A stretch of 35,055 nucleotides of DNA from assembly GCA_001792535.1 (NCBI GenBank), contig MGGS01000003.1:1-35055 (forward strand), given 5' to 3'. Positions within the stretch are counted from its first letter, which is position 1, and every line of letters begins with the position of its first letter. Positions 1 to 7,915 of this stretch are shown here, in pieces. The position numbers were made by a program, and so were the translations under genes. Source of the stretch: Candidatus Woesebacteria bacterium RIFCSPHIGHO2_02_FULL_42_20 (GTDB lineage Bacteria; Patescibacteriota; Microgenomatia; UBA8517). The notes beneath the pieces are model-generated. The model was not told the origin of the DNA and did not search any database. It saw only the letters and a list, made by a program, of their open reading frames with translations.

Positions 1-78
1 GGTATGGTAAAGCTTGAAAGAGTGTCCGATAAAAGTTTTAGGCTTGATAAGTTTGATGCCAAACCTCAAATTAGTTAG
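1..78 (+). CDS. C-terminal end of an unidentified upstream gene (partial)
   Basis: Frame 1 is open from the first base to a TAG at 76-78 and reads GMVKLERVSDKSFRLDKFD and a few more residues. It overlaps the likely start (56) of the next gene by 23 bases, the same kind of overlap seen between the operon genes later in the window, so it is probably the tail of a preceding co-transcribed gene. Only about 25 residues are visible, charged and without a membrane segment. No family can be named. It could also be a chance open stretch. Confidence 0.4.
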   Translation, partial: GMVKLERVSDKSFRLDKFDAKPQIS

Positions 79-1516
79 AAAACATGCTTGGATTATGGCG
101 ATTATTTTGGTGGGGATTTTTTTGCGCGCCAATGGAGCTGTTGAAAATTTTCTGTATTCGCATGACCAGGATTTGCTTGGCTGGTTTGTCCGCGATGTGG
201 TCGAAAACAGCCATTTGCGCTTGATCGGCCAGGAAACATCGCAGCAAGGGGTCTTTGTCGGCCCGGTTTTTTATTATTTAATGGTCCCGTTTTATTTGCT
301 GTTTGCAATGGATCCTGTTGGTGGTCTGATTGGTGTAATTACGCTTTCTGCTTTTACACTAGGCAGTTTGTATTTTGTGGTGTCGAAAATATTTGGCAGG
401 CAAGTCGGGATCGGCATTGCTTTTCTTTACTCGGTAAGTCTCTATTCAATTTTAAACGATAGAGAAGTTGTTCCTACCGGGCCTATTGTTTTATGGACTG
501 TGTGGTTTTTGTTTAGCTTATATTCGATACTCAAGAAAAATTCAAAAGGCTTTTATTTGGCTGCCTTTTTGTTGGGACTTGCTTGGAACATTAACTTGTC
601 ATTAATACTTTTTGCGCCACTGGTTTTTATGGCATGGTACTTTTCAAAAGCCAAGCTCAAACTTCCCGTGATTATTAAAACACTGGCAATAACACTAATT
701 ACTTTTGCTCCATATATTCTGTTTGATCTGAAACATGGATTTCGCCTAACCAAAGCAATTTTACTAAGGTCGACGACATCACAAATAATAGTTGAAGGAA
801 GTGGTGGTGATTTTGAGCGCGTGATAATCTTGCTTTCAAAGAACATTGCAAATATTTTAGGTGTCATTAACCTTGACATTAAACATCAATTTTGGCTGGT
901 TGCTGTGCTTTTGGTTTTTGTTTTGTTAATTAAACAAAGAATCTTTAGTAAAAAACTGGCTATCTTACTGGTAACTTGGTTGGTTACCCCAATTATATTT
1001 TTTTCGCTCAATCCGATTATTTTGTCCGAATACTACCTGAATGGATTGACTTTGTTTTGGTTTCTCGTTTTGGCAGTTTTTGTTGGTAGCCACAGGAGAC
1101 TCGGGATGGTTGTTTTTATTGCGTTTGCTTCAATAAATTTACTTCGCTATAGCAAGTTGCCGGTTAACAAAAGCGGCTATCTAGAGCGCAAGGAAATTGT
1201 GCACTTTATTAAGAACGACTCGATTGCCAAGGGCTATCCTTGTGTTGCGATTTCCTATATTACAAAGCCGGGGTACGATTTCGGCTACAGATACTTTTAC
1301 TATTTGGAAGATTTTCATGTAAACAGTCCAAAAAGTGGCAGCCCTGTTTATACGATCGTTTACCCTTTACGGCAGGACATTACAACTGACAAAACCTTTG
1401 GCGCAATCGGCTTGATCTTACCTGATTATCAAAGATATGGTAGGGAAGAAATTAATAAAAGTTGTAGTGGCGAAAACTCCAATTTAACCGATCCAATGTT
1501 CGGTTTTCCGCAGTAG
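56..1516 (+). CDS. GT-C fold membrane glycosyltransferase (ArnT/PMT-like)
   Basis: An integral membrane protein of about 486 residues with some ten hydrophobic segments and a soluble C-terminal tail of roughly 110 residues. After the first membrane helix comes the loop motif HDQD (about residues 36-39), in the place where GT-C enzymes carry their catalytic acidic residues. By family knowledge such proteins move a sugar from a polyprenyl-phosphate donor to an acceptor on the outer face of the membrane; the sugar and acceptor are unknown here. The ORF track starts at a TTG at 14, but the ATG at 56 leaves a more usual short basic leader (MPNLKLVRKH) before the first helix and fits an overlap with the upstream gene. 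It converges with the next gene with four bases between the stops. Confidence 0.75.
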   Translation: MPNLKLVRKHAWIMAIILVGIFLRANGAVENFLYSHDQDLLGWFVRDVVENSHLRLIGQETSQQGVFVGPVFYYLMVPFYLLFAMDPVGGLIGVITLSAFTLGSLYFVVSKIFGRQVGIGIAFLYSVSLYSILNDREVVPTGPIVLWTVWFLFSLYSILKKNSKGFYLAAFLLGLAWNINLSLILFAPLVFMAWYFSKAKLKLPVIIKTLAITLITFAPYILFDLKHGFRLTKAILLRSTTSQIIVEGSGGDFERVIILLSKNIANILGVINLDIKHQFWLVAVLLVFVLLIKQRIFSKKLAILLVTWLVTPIIFFSLNPIILSEYYLNGLTLFWFLVLAVFVGSHRRLGMVVFIAFASINLLRYSKLPVNKSGYLERKEIVHFIKNDSIAKGYPCVAISYITKPGYDFGYRYFYYLEDFHVNSPKSGSPVYTIVYPLRQDITTDKTFGAIGLILPDYQRYGREEINKSCSGENSNLTDPMFGFPQ

Positions 1517-1520
1517 TCAG

Positions 1521-3077
1521 TTATCTTGTTACTGTAATGTCCGGGGTTACTTCTCCTTTGGCGGAGATGACAATTCTTCCGGTTGCTTGGTTTAAATATA
1601 TTGTGTAATTGGAGTTCTCCAGAGAGCCATTAAGCGGATCGTAGGGTAATTGAGCAATATAAACCGGGACGATTGTATCTACTGTGCCTGCGGCAGACAA
1701 ATTAAAGCAGGTCGGTGAAGTCCCTATGCAAGTTGGGCTGGTAGGAAAGTCGCTTGTGGAGTTATTGTTGTCAGTGTCGGGCAAGTTGCCACCATGTTCG
1801 GCTGCAAATTGGTAGATGGCGTTTGATATCGCAGAAAGATCAGCGCGGCGCTGGGTGTCCCTTTCTTCCGCGAATTGTTTGGAGGGATTAATAGCACCCA
1901 GAATTCCGCCGATGCTGTCAAGGTAATTGCCCAGTTCTTTTTCGATTACGTTCCAAATGTCCTCCCAGTCTGAAAAATTATCGGGGACGCTGACCAAAGT
2001 AGCTTTGCCAAAATCTTTGAAACTGACCGTGACTATCCTGACTAAAGGAATGTTTTGGTTGGCGCGCAATTCTTTTTCGAGTTGTGCCCTGTAATATTCG
2101 TCAGTGAGGGCTCGGAAAAATAAATTCGGTGGCTCGGTGTTTTTCAGACTGGACGTAGTGCTTATTTTGCCTAAGTCCGGCAAATTGATGTCGATGGAAT
2201 ACAAGTTTCCGGTTTTTTTGTCGATTACTATCTCGAATAAGTTTTGATCCCAATTTACAGCGTCAATTGCTCCCTTGATCTCTTTGGAATACGACCGCGT
2301 TATATCATTTCGGATTACTTTATCCACTTCGTTGACAAATTCAGTGAGCTTAGCTTTTTCCAGCCCGGCCACTATTCTATAAACCTTTAATCCGTTTTGT
2401 TCGGCATTCTTGTCAAAAGATTTGATTGTTACGGCTTCGGCAAATTTTTGGGCAAGTTTCTGGATGTCCTCCCCTTTGATGAGGTTTTTGTATTTTTCTT
2501 TCAGTAAACTTGCTGCTTCGCTAGAGTCGCCTGAATTTTTGAAAAGTATCCACTTTTCACCTGCCACGATTGGTCTAAGTATTTTGTAAGATTCGCTTTG
2601 GGCAATCTCCGGAGCCTCTTGGAGAATTTCACTTTCCAACAGTGAAAATGAGCTGATAAAAGGCTTTATGTAAACCTCCTGGTTATTAAATATCAAGTCC
2701 AATATGACTGTTTGTTGGAGTTCGTCAGTATCGGTGGTTGTGAAATCGAGTTTTATCTTGGAGTAGAGCTGGCTGTTTTGATTGATTGTGCCGGACAGTG
2801 TCAGTTTCCCAAAGTCATCCAGCCCGTAAAATTGTGACTCAAAACTGACAGAATCGCTTTTGGAGAGTTTGCCGAATGCGTTGGAGATCAATAGTTTAGG
2901 ATCTTTTATTATTAAGTTGGGAAAAAACACCAATATAACCACGAATACGGAGATAAACGCCAAGACAATTCTTAAAATGATCAGTGGTTTTCGTTTGCTC
3001 TTAGTTTCGTTCGACGAAGAAATGTCTTGACTACTGTTGTTTAGTCCAGGACTGGTTACCACATGCACATCGTCCAT
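1521..3077 (-). CDS. Membrane-anchored extracellular protein with pseudopilin-like C-terminal domain
   Basis: 518 residues. A cytoplasmic N-terminus of about 30 polar residues is followed by one membrane helix (about 32-55), then a large extracellular part. Residues about 60-380 are rich in beta-type strands with phrases such as GKLTLSGTINQNSQ and GEKWILF, which resemble LppX/LolA-like lipid-binding folds (weak inference). From about residue 400 the sequence RDTQRRADLSAISNAIYQFAAEHGG followed by YIAQLPYDP and GRIVISAKGE matches the globular part of type II secretion/type IV pseudopilins. The usual N-terminal prepilin helix and cleavage site are not next to it. A Cys pair (TCIGTSPTC) could form a disulphide. 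It is divergent from the VTT-domain gene, with a leaderless-type promoter (TAACAT 7 bases before ATG). The function of the whole protein is unknown. Confidence 0.7.
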   Translation of the reverse strand: MDDVHVVTSPGLNNSSQDISSSNETKSKRKPLIILRIVLAFISVFVVILVFFPNLIIKDPKLLISNAFGKLSKSDSVSFESQFYGLDDFGKLTLSGTINQNSQLYSKIKLDFTTTDTDELQQTVILDLIFNNQEVYIKPFISSFSLLESEILQEAPEIAQSESYKILRPIVAGEKWILFKNSGDSSEAASLLKEKYKNLIKGEDIQKLAQKFAEAVTIKSFDKNAEQNGLKVYRIVAGLEKAKLTEFVNEVDKVIRNDITRSYSKEIKGAIDAVNWDQNLFEIVIDKKTGNLYSIDINLPDLGKISTTSSLKNTEPPNLFFRALTDEYYRAQLEKELRANQNIPLVRIVTVSFKDFGKATLVSVPDNFSDWEDIWNVIEKELGNYLDSIGGILGAINPSKQFAEERDTQRRADLSAISNAIYQFAAEHGGNLPDTDNNNSTSDFPTSPTCIGTSPTCFNLSAAGTVDTIVPVYIAQLPYDPLNGSLENSNYTIYLNQATGRIVISAKGEVTPDITVTR

Positions 3078-3100
3078 ACGACTAATGTTATACTTTTGCA
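3078..3100. promoter_or_regulatory. Overlapping divergent leaderless promoters
   Basis: The 23 bases between two divergent start codons contain both promoters. Plus strand: TGTTATACT (extended -10, 3086-3094) ends six bases before the GTG at 3101. Minus strand: TAACAT (complement of 3085-3090) ends seven bases before the ATG at 3077. The two -10 elements overlap, so both mRNAs would begin at or beside their start codons and both promoters probably cannot be occupied at once. The core GACTAATGTTA (3080-3090) recurs at the divergent promoter at 28011-28021. Confidence 0.6.
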
Positions 3101-3745
3101 GTGAAAATTAAAAGGTTACTTCCGTACGTTTTTATCTTAACTTTTGTTGGACTAACAGTCTATTTACTTAGCGAAAGCATTAGCTCTGATAAAGTTGCTG
3201 ATATTGTTAAGTCAACAGGGCCACTTGCGCCATTGGTTTTTATTTCCCTTTTTGCTTCAACGCACGTCCTTGCGCCACTAAGTGCATCTCCATTGTTATT
3301 TCCTGCATTTTTACTTTTTGGAGCTAAACCAACTGTATTTTATATGTATTTGGCAACCGTTATTTCTTCTTTCACAAATTTCTGGATATCAAAACAGTGG
3401 GGTAGAAGTCTGGTGATTAAATTGGTAGGAAATAAAAATATGCAGAAAATAGACGAATTCACAGAGTACTACGGTGTCGGTGCCTTAATATTTTTACGTC
3501 TCTTTAGTGGTTATATGACGGATTTTGTATCCTATGCTTATGGTTTAACAAAAATTAAATTTTCAGTGTATTTTCTAATTTCTATTCTAGTTCCAATTCC
3601 ATGGCTTCTCTTTTGGCAACTTTATGTTGGAAATAGGGTTGATGGTATAAAAGATTTCGCAGTTTGGGTATACATTCCCATAATACCTTTTGTGTTTATC
3701 ACATCTTTATTTATTTATAAATTTAAAAAGAAGCGTTCTAAGTGA
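3101..3745 (+). CDS. VTT/DedA-like (SNARE-associated) membrane protein
   Basis: 214 residues with about five hydrophobic segments: a helix at 8-24, a re-entrant type stretch around 45-75, and helices near 80-95, 150-175 and 187-206. The order of a hydrophobic hairpin, then ISKQWGRSLV, then YYGVGALIFLRLFSG and a second hairpin is that of the VTT domain (PF09335; DedA, TVP38/TMEM64). Members of that family include undecaprenyl-phosphate flippases and phospholipid scramblases, so recycling of a lipid carrier for the surrounding glycan pathway is an attractive but unproved role. The GTG start lies six bases after an extended -10 box; there is no room for a ribosome binding site of its own. The gene stands alone, followed by 121 noncoding bases. 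Confidence 0.75.
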   Translation: MKIKRLLPYVFILTFVGLTVYLLSESISSDKVADIVKSTGPLAPLVFISLFASTHVLAPLSASPLLFPAFLLFGAKPTVFYMYLATVISSFTNFWISKQWGRSLVIKLVGNKNMQKIDEFTEYYGVGALIFLRLFSGYMTDFVSYAYGLTKIKFSVYFLISILVPIPWLLFWQLYVGNRVDGIKDFAVWVYIPIIPFVFITSLFIYKFKKKRSK

Positions 3746-3852
3746 CTGCTTGCTGATTAATCGATGAATCGGAGAAAGGTGTGCTTGATATGACCGTGAT
3801 AGTATGGGTGTGGATCTCGAAGTGAGTGCTTTATTTGTTTGAGCTGTGAGTA

Positions 3853-3858
3853 TATAAT
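3853..3858 (+). promoter_or_regulatory. Promoter of hicBA, leaderless type
   Basis: A perfect TATAAT ends eight bases before the ATG of hicB (3867). No clear -35 box is visible at the normal distance. The rest of the gap 3746-3866 contains no gene that I can support; it has one 16-base imperfect palindrome at 3754-3769 (GATTAATC/GATGAATC) about 100 bases upstream of hicB. Confidence 0.6.
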
Positions 3859-3866
3859 CTCTTTGT

Positions 3867-4106
3867 ATGACTAAAAAATTAGACTATCTTATTAAACTTA
3901 TATATGACAAAGATTACAAAGGCTATGTTGCCGATGTTGTAAATTTGTATGGCTGTATGTCTCAGGGAAAGACTAAAAAGGAAGCTTTGGCCAACGCAGA
4001 GAAAGCAATAAAGGCATACATGAAAGTAATAAGCAGGAGCAGAAAAGCAAACTTTGTCGGTTTCGCTAAAAGAGCAGTTGATATTTCACTTCCAGCATTT
4101 AACTAA
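3867..4106 (+). CDS. hicB: HicB-family antitoxin
   Basis: 79 residues. The pattern of an N-terminal strand (YLIKLIYDKDYKGYVADVVNLYGCMSQGKTKKEALANAEKAI) is the HicB partial RNase H-like fold, which binds and neutralises the HicA toxin. The protein ends about 20 residues after this domain, so the C-terminal helix-turn-helix or ribbon-helix-helix DNA-binding domain of longer HicB proteins is missing and self-repression through HicB itself is doubtful. The start is set by the TATAAT box eight bases upstream and by the match to the family N-terminus. It abuts hicA directly (TAA then ATG), in the order antitoxin then toxin. Confidence 0.85.
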   Translation: MTKKLDYLIKLIYDKDYKGYVADVVNLYGCMSQGKTKKEALANAEKAIKAYMKVISRSRKANFVGFAKRAVDISLPAFN

Positions 4107-4337
4107 ATGCCCAAGTTTGCGAATATCTCAGGAAGAAACGCTGTAAAAGCGTTTTTAAAATCCGGCTATAAACATGTTCATACTTCCGGTGATCATGCGA
4201 TACTGCAAAAGTCTGGCTGTCCATCGCTGTCTATTCCGCTGCACAAAGAAATCGCCCCGTTTCTCTTGAAATCCCAAGTAAAAAGAGCAGGACTAAATGG
4301 GAATGAGTATTTAAAATTACTAAAGCAAAGATCGTAA
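4107..4337 (+). CDS. hicA: HicA-family mRNA interferase toxin
   Basis: 76 residues. It has the HicA double-stranded RNA-binding-like fold: SGRNAVKAFLKSGYKHVHTSGDHAIL, then PSLSIPLHKEIAPFLLKSQVKRAGLNGNEYLKLL. The conserved histidine that follows the glycine in HicA toxins is present (SGDH, about residue 29), so the RNase is probably active; when released from HicB such toxins cleave mRNA and stop growth. The length is normal for the family. It directly follows hicB with no gap, so the two are translationally coupled. A new promoter for the next operon lies within the 38 bases after the stop. The pair may serve stress response, phage defence or simply local maintenance. Confidence 0.88.
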   Translation: MPKFANISGRNAVKAFLKSGYKHVHTSGDHAILQKSGCPSLSIPLHKEIAPFLLKSQVKRAGLNGNEYLKLLKQRS

Positions 4338-4359
4338 AAGTGAACGAGATCTCCTTATC

Positions 4360-4368
4360 TGCTAAAAT
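4360..4368 (+). promoter_or_regulatory. Extended -10 promoter of the polyprenyl-sugar/GT-C operon
   Basis: TGCTAAAAT, an extended -10 element, ends seven bases before the ATG at 4376. The -35 position (about 4340, GTGAAC) is only a weak match. Transcription would start at or just before the start codon. Confidence 0.6.
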
Positions 4369-4375
4369 CTAGGAT

Positions 4376-5143
4376 ATGGGTGCAATGCCTTATCTTTCTG
4401 TTGTTATTCCTGCTTACAATGAGGTTGAGAACATAAAACGAGGAGTTTTGGGGAGCGTTTACGACTATTTAAAGCAACAAAAATATACTTGGGAGGTGTT
4501 GCTTGCAAACGACGGGTCAACCGATGACACATCCAAAATGCTTCATAAATTTGCCGACAAGCATAAGGGATTTAGAGTTCTAGATGAACCACATAGAGGG
4601 AAAGCAGGTATTGTTATCGCGGGAATGCTCAAAGCTGCGGGTGAAATTGTTATTTTTACCGACATGGATCAAGCGACACCTATTGACCAGCTTGAAAAAA
4701 TGCTTCCCAAGTTTGCCGAAGGTTATGCATTGGCTATTGGTGTACGCAGTGGCAGAAAAGGTGCCGGACTACAACGGCTGGCAATGGCATACGGTTTTGC
4801 TGTTCTTCGCTTTGCGATACTAAGACTTCCCTTTAAAGATACTCAATGCGGCTTTAAAGGCTTCACAAACAAAGCGGCAAAAGAAATTTTCAGGCGGATG
4901 CAGGTGTTTCGTGATGGCCAAGCTTCCAAGGGGTCGGCAGTCACCGCGGGATTTGATTTAGAAGTGTTATACATTGCCAGAAAGTTGGGTTACAAAGTGG
5001 CCGAGGTCCAGGTTGAATGGTCGGACTCCGGGGAACGAGGAAAACACGGAGTAAACCCCATCAAGGATTCCTGGGAAGGCCTTAGAGATTTAATCCGTGT
5101 GCGTGTAAATGCAGTGCTTGGAAAATATAAAGTTCAAGAATGA
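4376..5143 (+). CDS. GT2 polyprenyl-phosphate hexose synthase (ALG5/DPM1-like)
   Basis: 255 residues, soluble GT-A fold. Visible motifs: LSVVIPAYNE at the N-terminus, NDGSTDD (about 45-51), TDMDQATP (95-102) containing the metal-binding DxD, and DTQCGFKGF (about 155-163), which is characteristic of dolichyl-phosphate glucosyltransferases (ALG5). It should transfer a hexose from a nucleotide sugar to polyprenyl phosphate on the inner face of the membrane. The N-terminal membrane anchor of eukaryotic ALG5 and the C-terminal helices of some DPM1 relatives are absent. It is first in an operon of GT-C enzymes, which use exactly such donors, and overlaps the next gene by ATGA. The leaderless-type promoter places the start at 4376. 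Glucose versus mannose specificity cannot be read. Confidence 0.85.
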   Translation: MGAMPYLSVVIPAYNEVENIKRGVLGSVYDYLKQQKYTWEVLLANDGSTDDTSKMLHKFADKHKGFRVLDEPHRGKAGIVIAGMLKAAGEIVIFTDMDQATPIDQLEKMLPKFAEGYALAIGVRSGRKGAGLQRLAMAYGFAVLRFAILRLPFKDTQCGFKGFTNKAAKEIFRRMQVFRDGQASKGSAVTAGFDLEVLYIARKLGYKVAEVQVEWSDSGERGKHGVNPIKDSWEGLRDLIRVRVNAVLGKYKVQE

Positions 5144-6678
5144 AAAAAGTGTTTCGTAAATGGTGGAAAACAGTTGCAGCTTTAGTTTTTATCCTTCTAC
5201 TTGCTTTTCTTATTAGACTGGCTAATTTGACCATTTTGCCGGTTTTTGCCGATGAGGCAATTTATATCCGCTGGTCGCAAATTATGCACTCCGAGCCGAC
5301 TTTAAGGTTTCTGCCTTTATCGGACGGCAAACAGCCTTTGTTTATGTGGGTTTTAATGGTTGTTATCAGTCGTTTTGACGACCCGTTAATTGCCGGGCGA
5401 TTGGTTTCTGTTTTCGCGGGTTTGGGAACAATAATAGGGGTTTTCTCGCTTAGTTATTTGATATTTAAATCAAACTTGGCTGCATTGGTTTCCTCACTTA
5501 TTTGGGCAATTTCACCCTATGCGATTTTTTTTGATCGTATGGCTTTAGTTGACTCCATGCTTGCCATGTTTGGCATTTGGACAGTCTTTTTTGCGATTGT
5601 AACCGTAAGGACCTTGCGCCTTGACTTTGCTATGATAACCGGATTTTTATTAGGTGCAGCCCACCTGACGAAGTCTCCATCAATCTTCTTTGTCATGATG
5701 CTCCCTGTAACCTGGCTTTTCCTAAAGAAATTTGACAAGAGACACTTGGTTAAACTTGTTGGCTTAAGCATTGTGTATTATGCAATTAGTTTCATTATTT
5801 ATAACATTCTTCGTCTAGGTCCAAATTTTCAACTAATTGCGAGTCGGAATTTTGACTATGTCTATCCTGTCACTCGACTTTTTAATAACTGGAGAGACCC
5901 TTTGATTTCTCATTTGGGTATGTTTTGGGACTGGCTGGTTAAGCTTGGACCCTGGCCCTTAGTTTTGTTAGTAATTACCGGTGTAACAATTAGCTTTAAA
6001 AAATATACAAAGGAGTTATTAGTTATTGGTTTATGGTTCATTGTGCCGGTACTTATTCAGGCCGAATATGGAAAAGTTTTCGCAGCCCGTTACGTTTTCT
6101 TTTCGATTCCTTTCATGGTTATTTTGGCAGGTGCCGGTTTTGTAAAAAGAAAAAGTATTTCTGTTATATTACTTTTGGTTTTTGTTGCAGCGTCCTTAGG
6201 CTCTAATTTCCATTTACTTACTAAGCCAGCAAAAGCTGCCTTGCCCGAAAGCGAAAGAAATGGCTATTTGGAAGAGTGGACTTCGGGTATAGGAATAAGA
6301 GAAGTGGCTGAGTTTATAAAACTCCAAAACTCCAAAAGTCCAAACCTTCAAATAGTGGTTGGCACGGAAGGTTATTTCGGGACGTTGCCTGACGGACTGC
6401 AAATGTATATCGAAGACTTGCCAAACGTGAATGTAATTGGGGTGGGAGTGGACCTAAAGGAGGTGCCGACTTCCTTGGTTGAATCGAAAGTTTCTGGCAA
6501 TAAGACTTATCTGGTGATTAATAAAAGCAGACTTCTGTTTGATCCAGCAAATTTCGGACTAGAACTCATTGCTGCTTACCCAAAGGAGCCGCGTAAACCA
6601 GACACCTGGCATTATACTTTAAAGGGTTCGCAAGAGGTGCTTTATTTATTTGAATTAACCGGAGACTATGCTGACTAA
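5140..6678 (+). CDS. GT-C membrane glycosyltransferase (GT39/GT83, PMT_2-like)
   Basis: 512 residues: about eleven hydrophobic helices, then a soluble region from about residue 370. The first outer loop reads PVFADEAIYIRWSQ with the Asp-Glu pair (38-39) that is catalytic in ArnT and protein O-mannosyltransferases. It should transfer a sugar from a polyprenyl-phosphate donor on the outer face of the membrane. It overlaps the ALG5-like gene by ATGA, consistent with using its product. The soluble region contains an odd low-complexity stretch, KLQNSKSPNLQ, encoded by four copies of an 8-base repeat (6321-6352). Acceptor unknown. Confidence 0.8.
   Translation: MKKVFRKWWKTVAALVFILLLAFLIRLANLTILPVFADEAIYIRWSQIMHSEPTLRFLPLSDGKQPLFMWVLMVVISRFDDPLIAGRLVSVFAGLGTIIGVFSLSYLIFKSNLAALVSSLIWAISPYAIFFDRMALVDSMLAMFGIWTVFFAIVTVRTLRLDFAMITGFLLGAAHLTKSPSIFFVMMLPVTWLFLKKFDKRHLVKLVGLSIVYYAISFIIYNILRLGPNFQLIASRNFDYVYPVTRLFNNWRDPLISHLGMFWDWLVKLGPWPLVLLVITGVTISFKKYTKELLVIGLWFIVPVLIQAEYGKVFAARYVFFSIPFMVILAGAGFVKRKSISVILLLVFVAASLGSNFHLLTKPAKAALPESERNGYLEEWTSGIGIREVAEFIKLQNSKSPNLQIVVGTEGYFGTLPDGLQMYIEDLPNVNVIGVGVDLKEVPTSLVESKVSGNKTYLVINKSRLLFDPANFGLELIAAYPKEPRKPDTWHYTLKGSQEVLYLFELTGDYAD
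6321..6352 (+). repeat. 8-base tandem repeat inside a GT-C gene
   Basis: ACTCCAAA, ACTCCAAA, AGTCCAAA, CCTTCAAA: four imperfect copies in a row inside the coding sequence, giving KLQNSKSPNLQ in the soluble part of the protein. It looks like an in-frame insert tolerated in a loop. Confidence 0.6.
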
Positions 6679-7915
6679 ATACAAAAAAATATTAGTGATA
6701 GGGATTTTGTTGAGAGTTGTCTTGATGTTTTCCACATTCCATCCAGACCTTCAAGGCCATTCTTCGGTTACCTACTTTTTTACTTATGAAAAGAAACTGG
6801 ATATTTACCAGCACTTAGCGGCGCTACCCGTTGATCATCCATTGGTTAAAAACCTTGGGGTGGGGGACATTTTTATTTACCCGCCGCTTTCCTATTTTAC
6901 CTTAGGTATTGCCCGGACGGTATTATCTCCGTTTGCAGATCCGAACTTTACGCCGTGGATATGGGAAAACTTGGATAAAGTTGAAACATTCCCGGGATTT
7001 CATTTTCAAATTTTTCTTCTAAAAATACCTTATTTGTTTGTAGACGTATTGGCGGCTGTATTTTTGGCAAGATTGTTTGATAAAGAAAGCAACCAAAAAA
7101 AGGCGTTTGTGTTCTGGCTGTTTAACCCTTTGACGCTATATTCGACCTTTATGCTGGGGCAACTTGACTTGCTACCGACTTTTTTTGTAATACTTTCTAT
7201 TTATTTTGCAAAAAAGAAAAAATATTCTTTGTCTCTTGTGGCACTGGGAATCGGCGGTAGCTACAAGATGTTTCCTTTGCTTTTTATACCGGTAGCCGCG
7301 TTTTTGTTTTCAAAGTCTATAAGAGGCAGAGTAAAAAACCTATTTATTGGGTTTGTGCCTTTTGTAATTACAATACTACCTTTTTTGGGCTCACTGGCTT
7401 TCAGGCAAATGGTCTTATTCAGTCCCAAATCTCAAAAAATGCTTTTTATGAACTGGCCCGTTTCGGGGGCTGAAGGTATTTATCCGTTTGTTTTTATTTT
7501 AGTGCTATTGTATCTACTAGCATTTTATGGTCAAAACGCAAGGCTGCTTTTATCGTATTTTTTAAGCATTCTTCTTCTTACCTTTTCGGTGACCCATTAC
7601 CATCCACAATGGTTTCTGTGGATTACTCCGCTTTTGATAGTCGACCTCGTCAAAACTCGTAAACGCTGGGTCTTGGTTACAATCCTTATTGGGTGTTGGC
7701 TTGTGATAACGTTATTCTTTGAACCGTCGCTTTCCTATGGGTTGTTTTATCCGGTGTTTCCCGACCTAAAAAACGTTGTGGGCTTGACCGAGATTCTTTC
7801 TAAATATACCGAAGTGTTTAAGTTAAAGAGCATAATAAGGAGCCTTTTCGCTGCAGCTGCTTTTTACTACGCGTTTGACGTAATTAGGTCGAAGGTTAAG
7901 TTAAAAACTCAATGA
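6668..7915 (+). CDS. GT-C-like membrane glycosyltransferase, HPDL type
   Basis: 415 residues with about ten membrane helices. The first outer loop carries STFHPDLQGHS (His25-Pro-Asp27) instead of the DE pair of its neighbours, and a later loop has NPLTLYSTFMLGQLDLLPTFF. The gene at 33061 has the same arrangement (HPDL at exactly residues 25-28, NPVVWYNSSVWGQTDS), so the two are paralogues of one GT-C clade, perhaps near GT87 or the PIG-M/GT50 mannosyltransferases (inference). The role would be sugar transfer from a polyprenyl-phosphate donor. It overlaps the previous gene by 11 bases and the next by ATGA; a GGAG lies just before the ATG. Confidence 0.68.
   Translation: MLTKYKKILVIGILLRVVLMFSTFHPDLQGHSSVTYFFTYEKKLDIYQHLAALPVDHPLVKNLGVGDIFIYPPLSYFTLGIARTVLSPFADPNFTPWIWENLDKVETFPGFHFQIFLLKIPYLFVDVLAAVFLARLFDKESNQKKAFVFWLFNPLTLYSTFMLGQLDLLPTFFVILSIYFAKKKKYSLSLVALGIGGSYKMFPLLFIPVAAFLFSKSIRGRVKNLFIGFVPFVITILPFLGSLAFRQMVLFSPKSQKMLFMNWPVSGAEGIYPFVFILVLLYLLAFYGQNARLLLSYFLSILLLTFSVTHYHPQWFLWITPLLIVDLVKTRKRWVLVTILIGCWLVITLFFEPSLSYGLFYPVFPDLKNVVGLTEILSKYTEVFKLKSIIRSLFAAAAFYYAFDVIRSKVKLKTQ

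Noticed and set aside
3754-3769. Palindrome GATTAATCGATGAATC as a terminator after the VTT gene
   Set aside because: Imperfect, AT-rich and without a following T-run.
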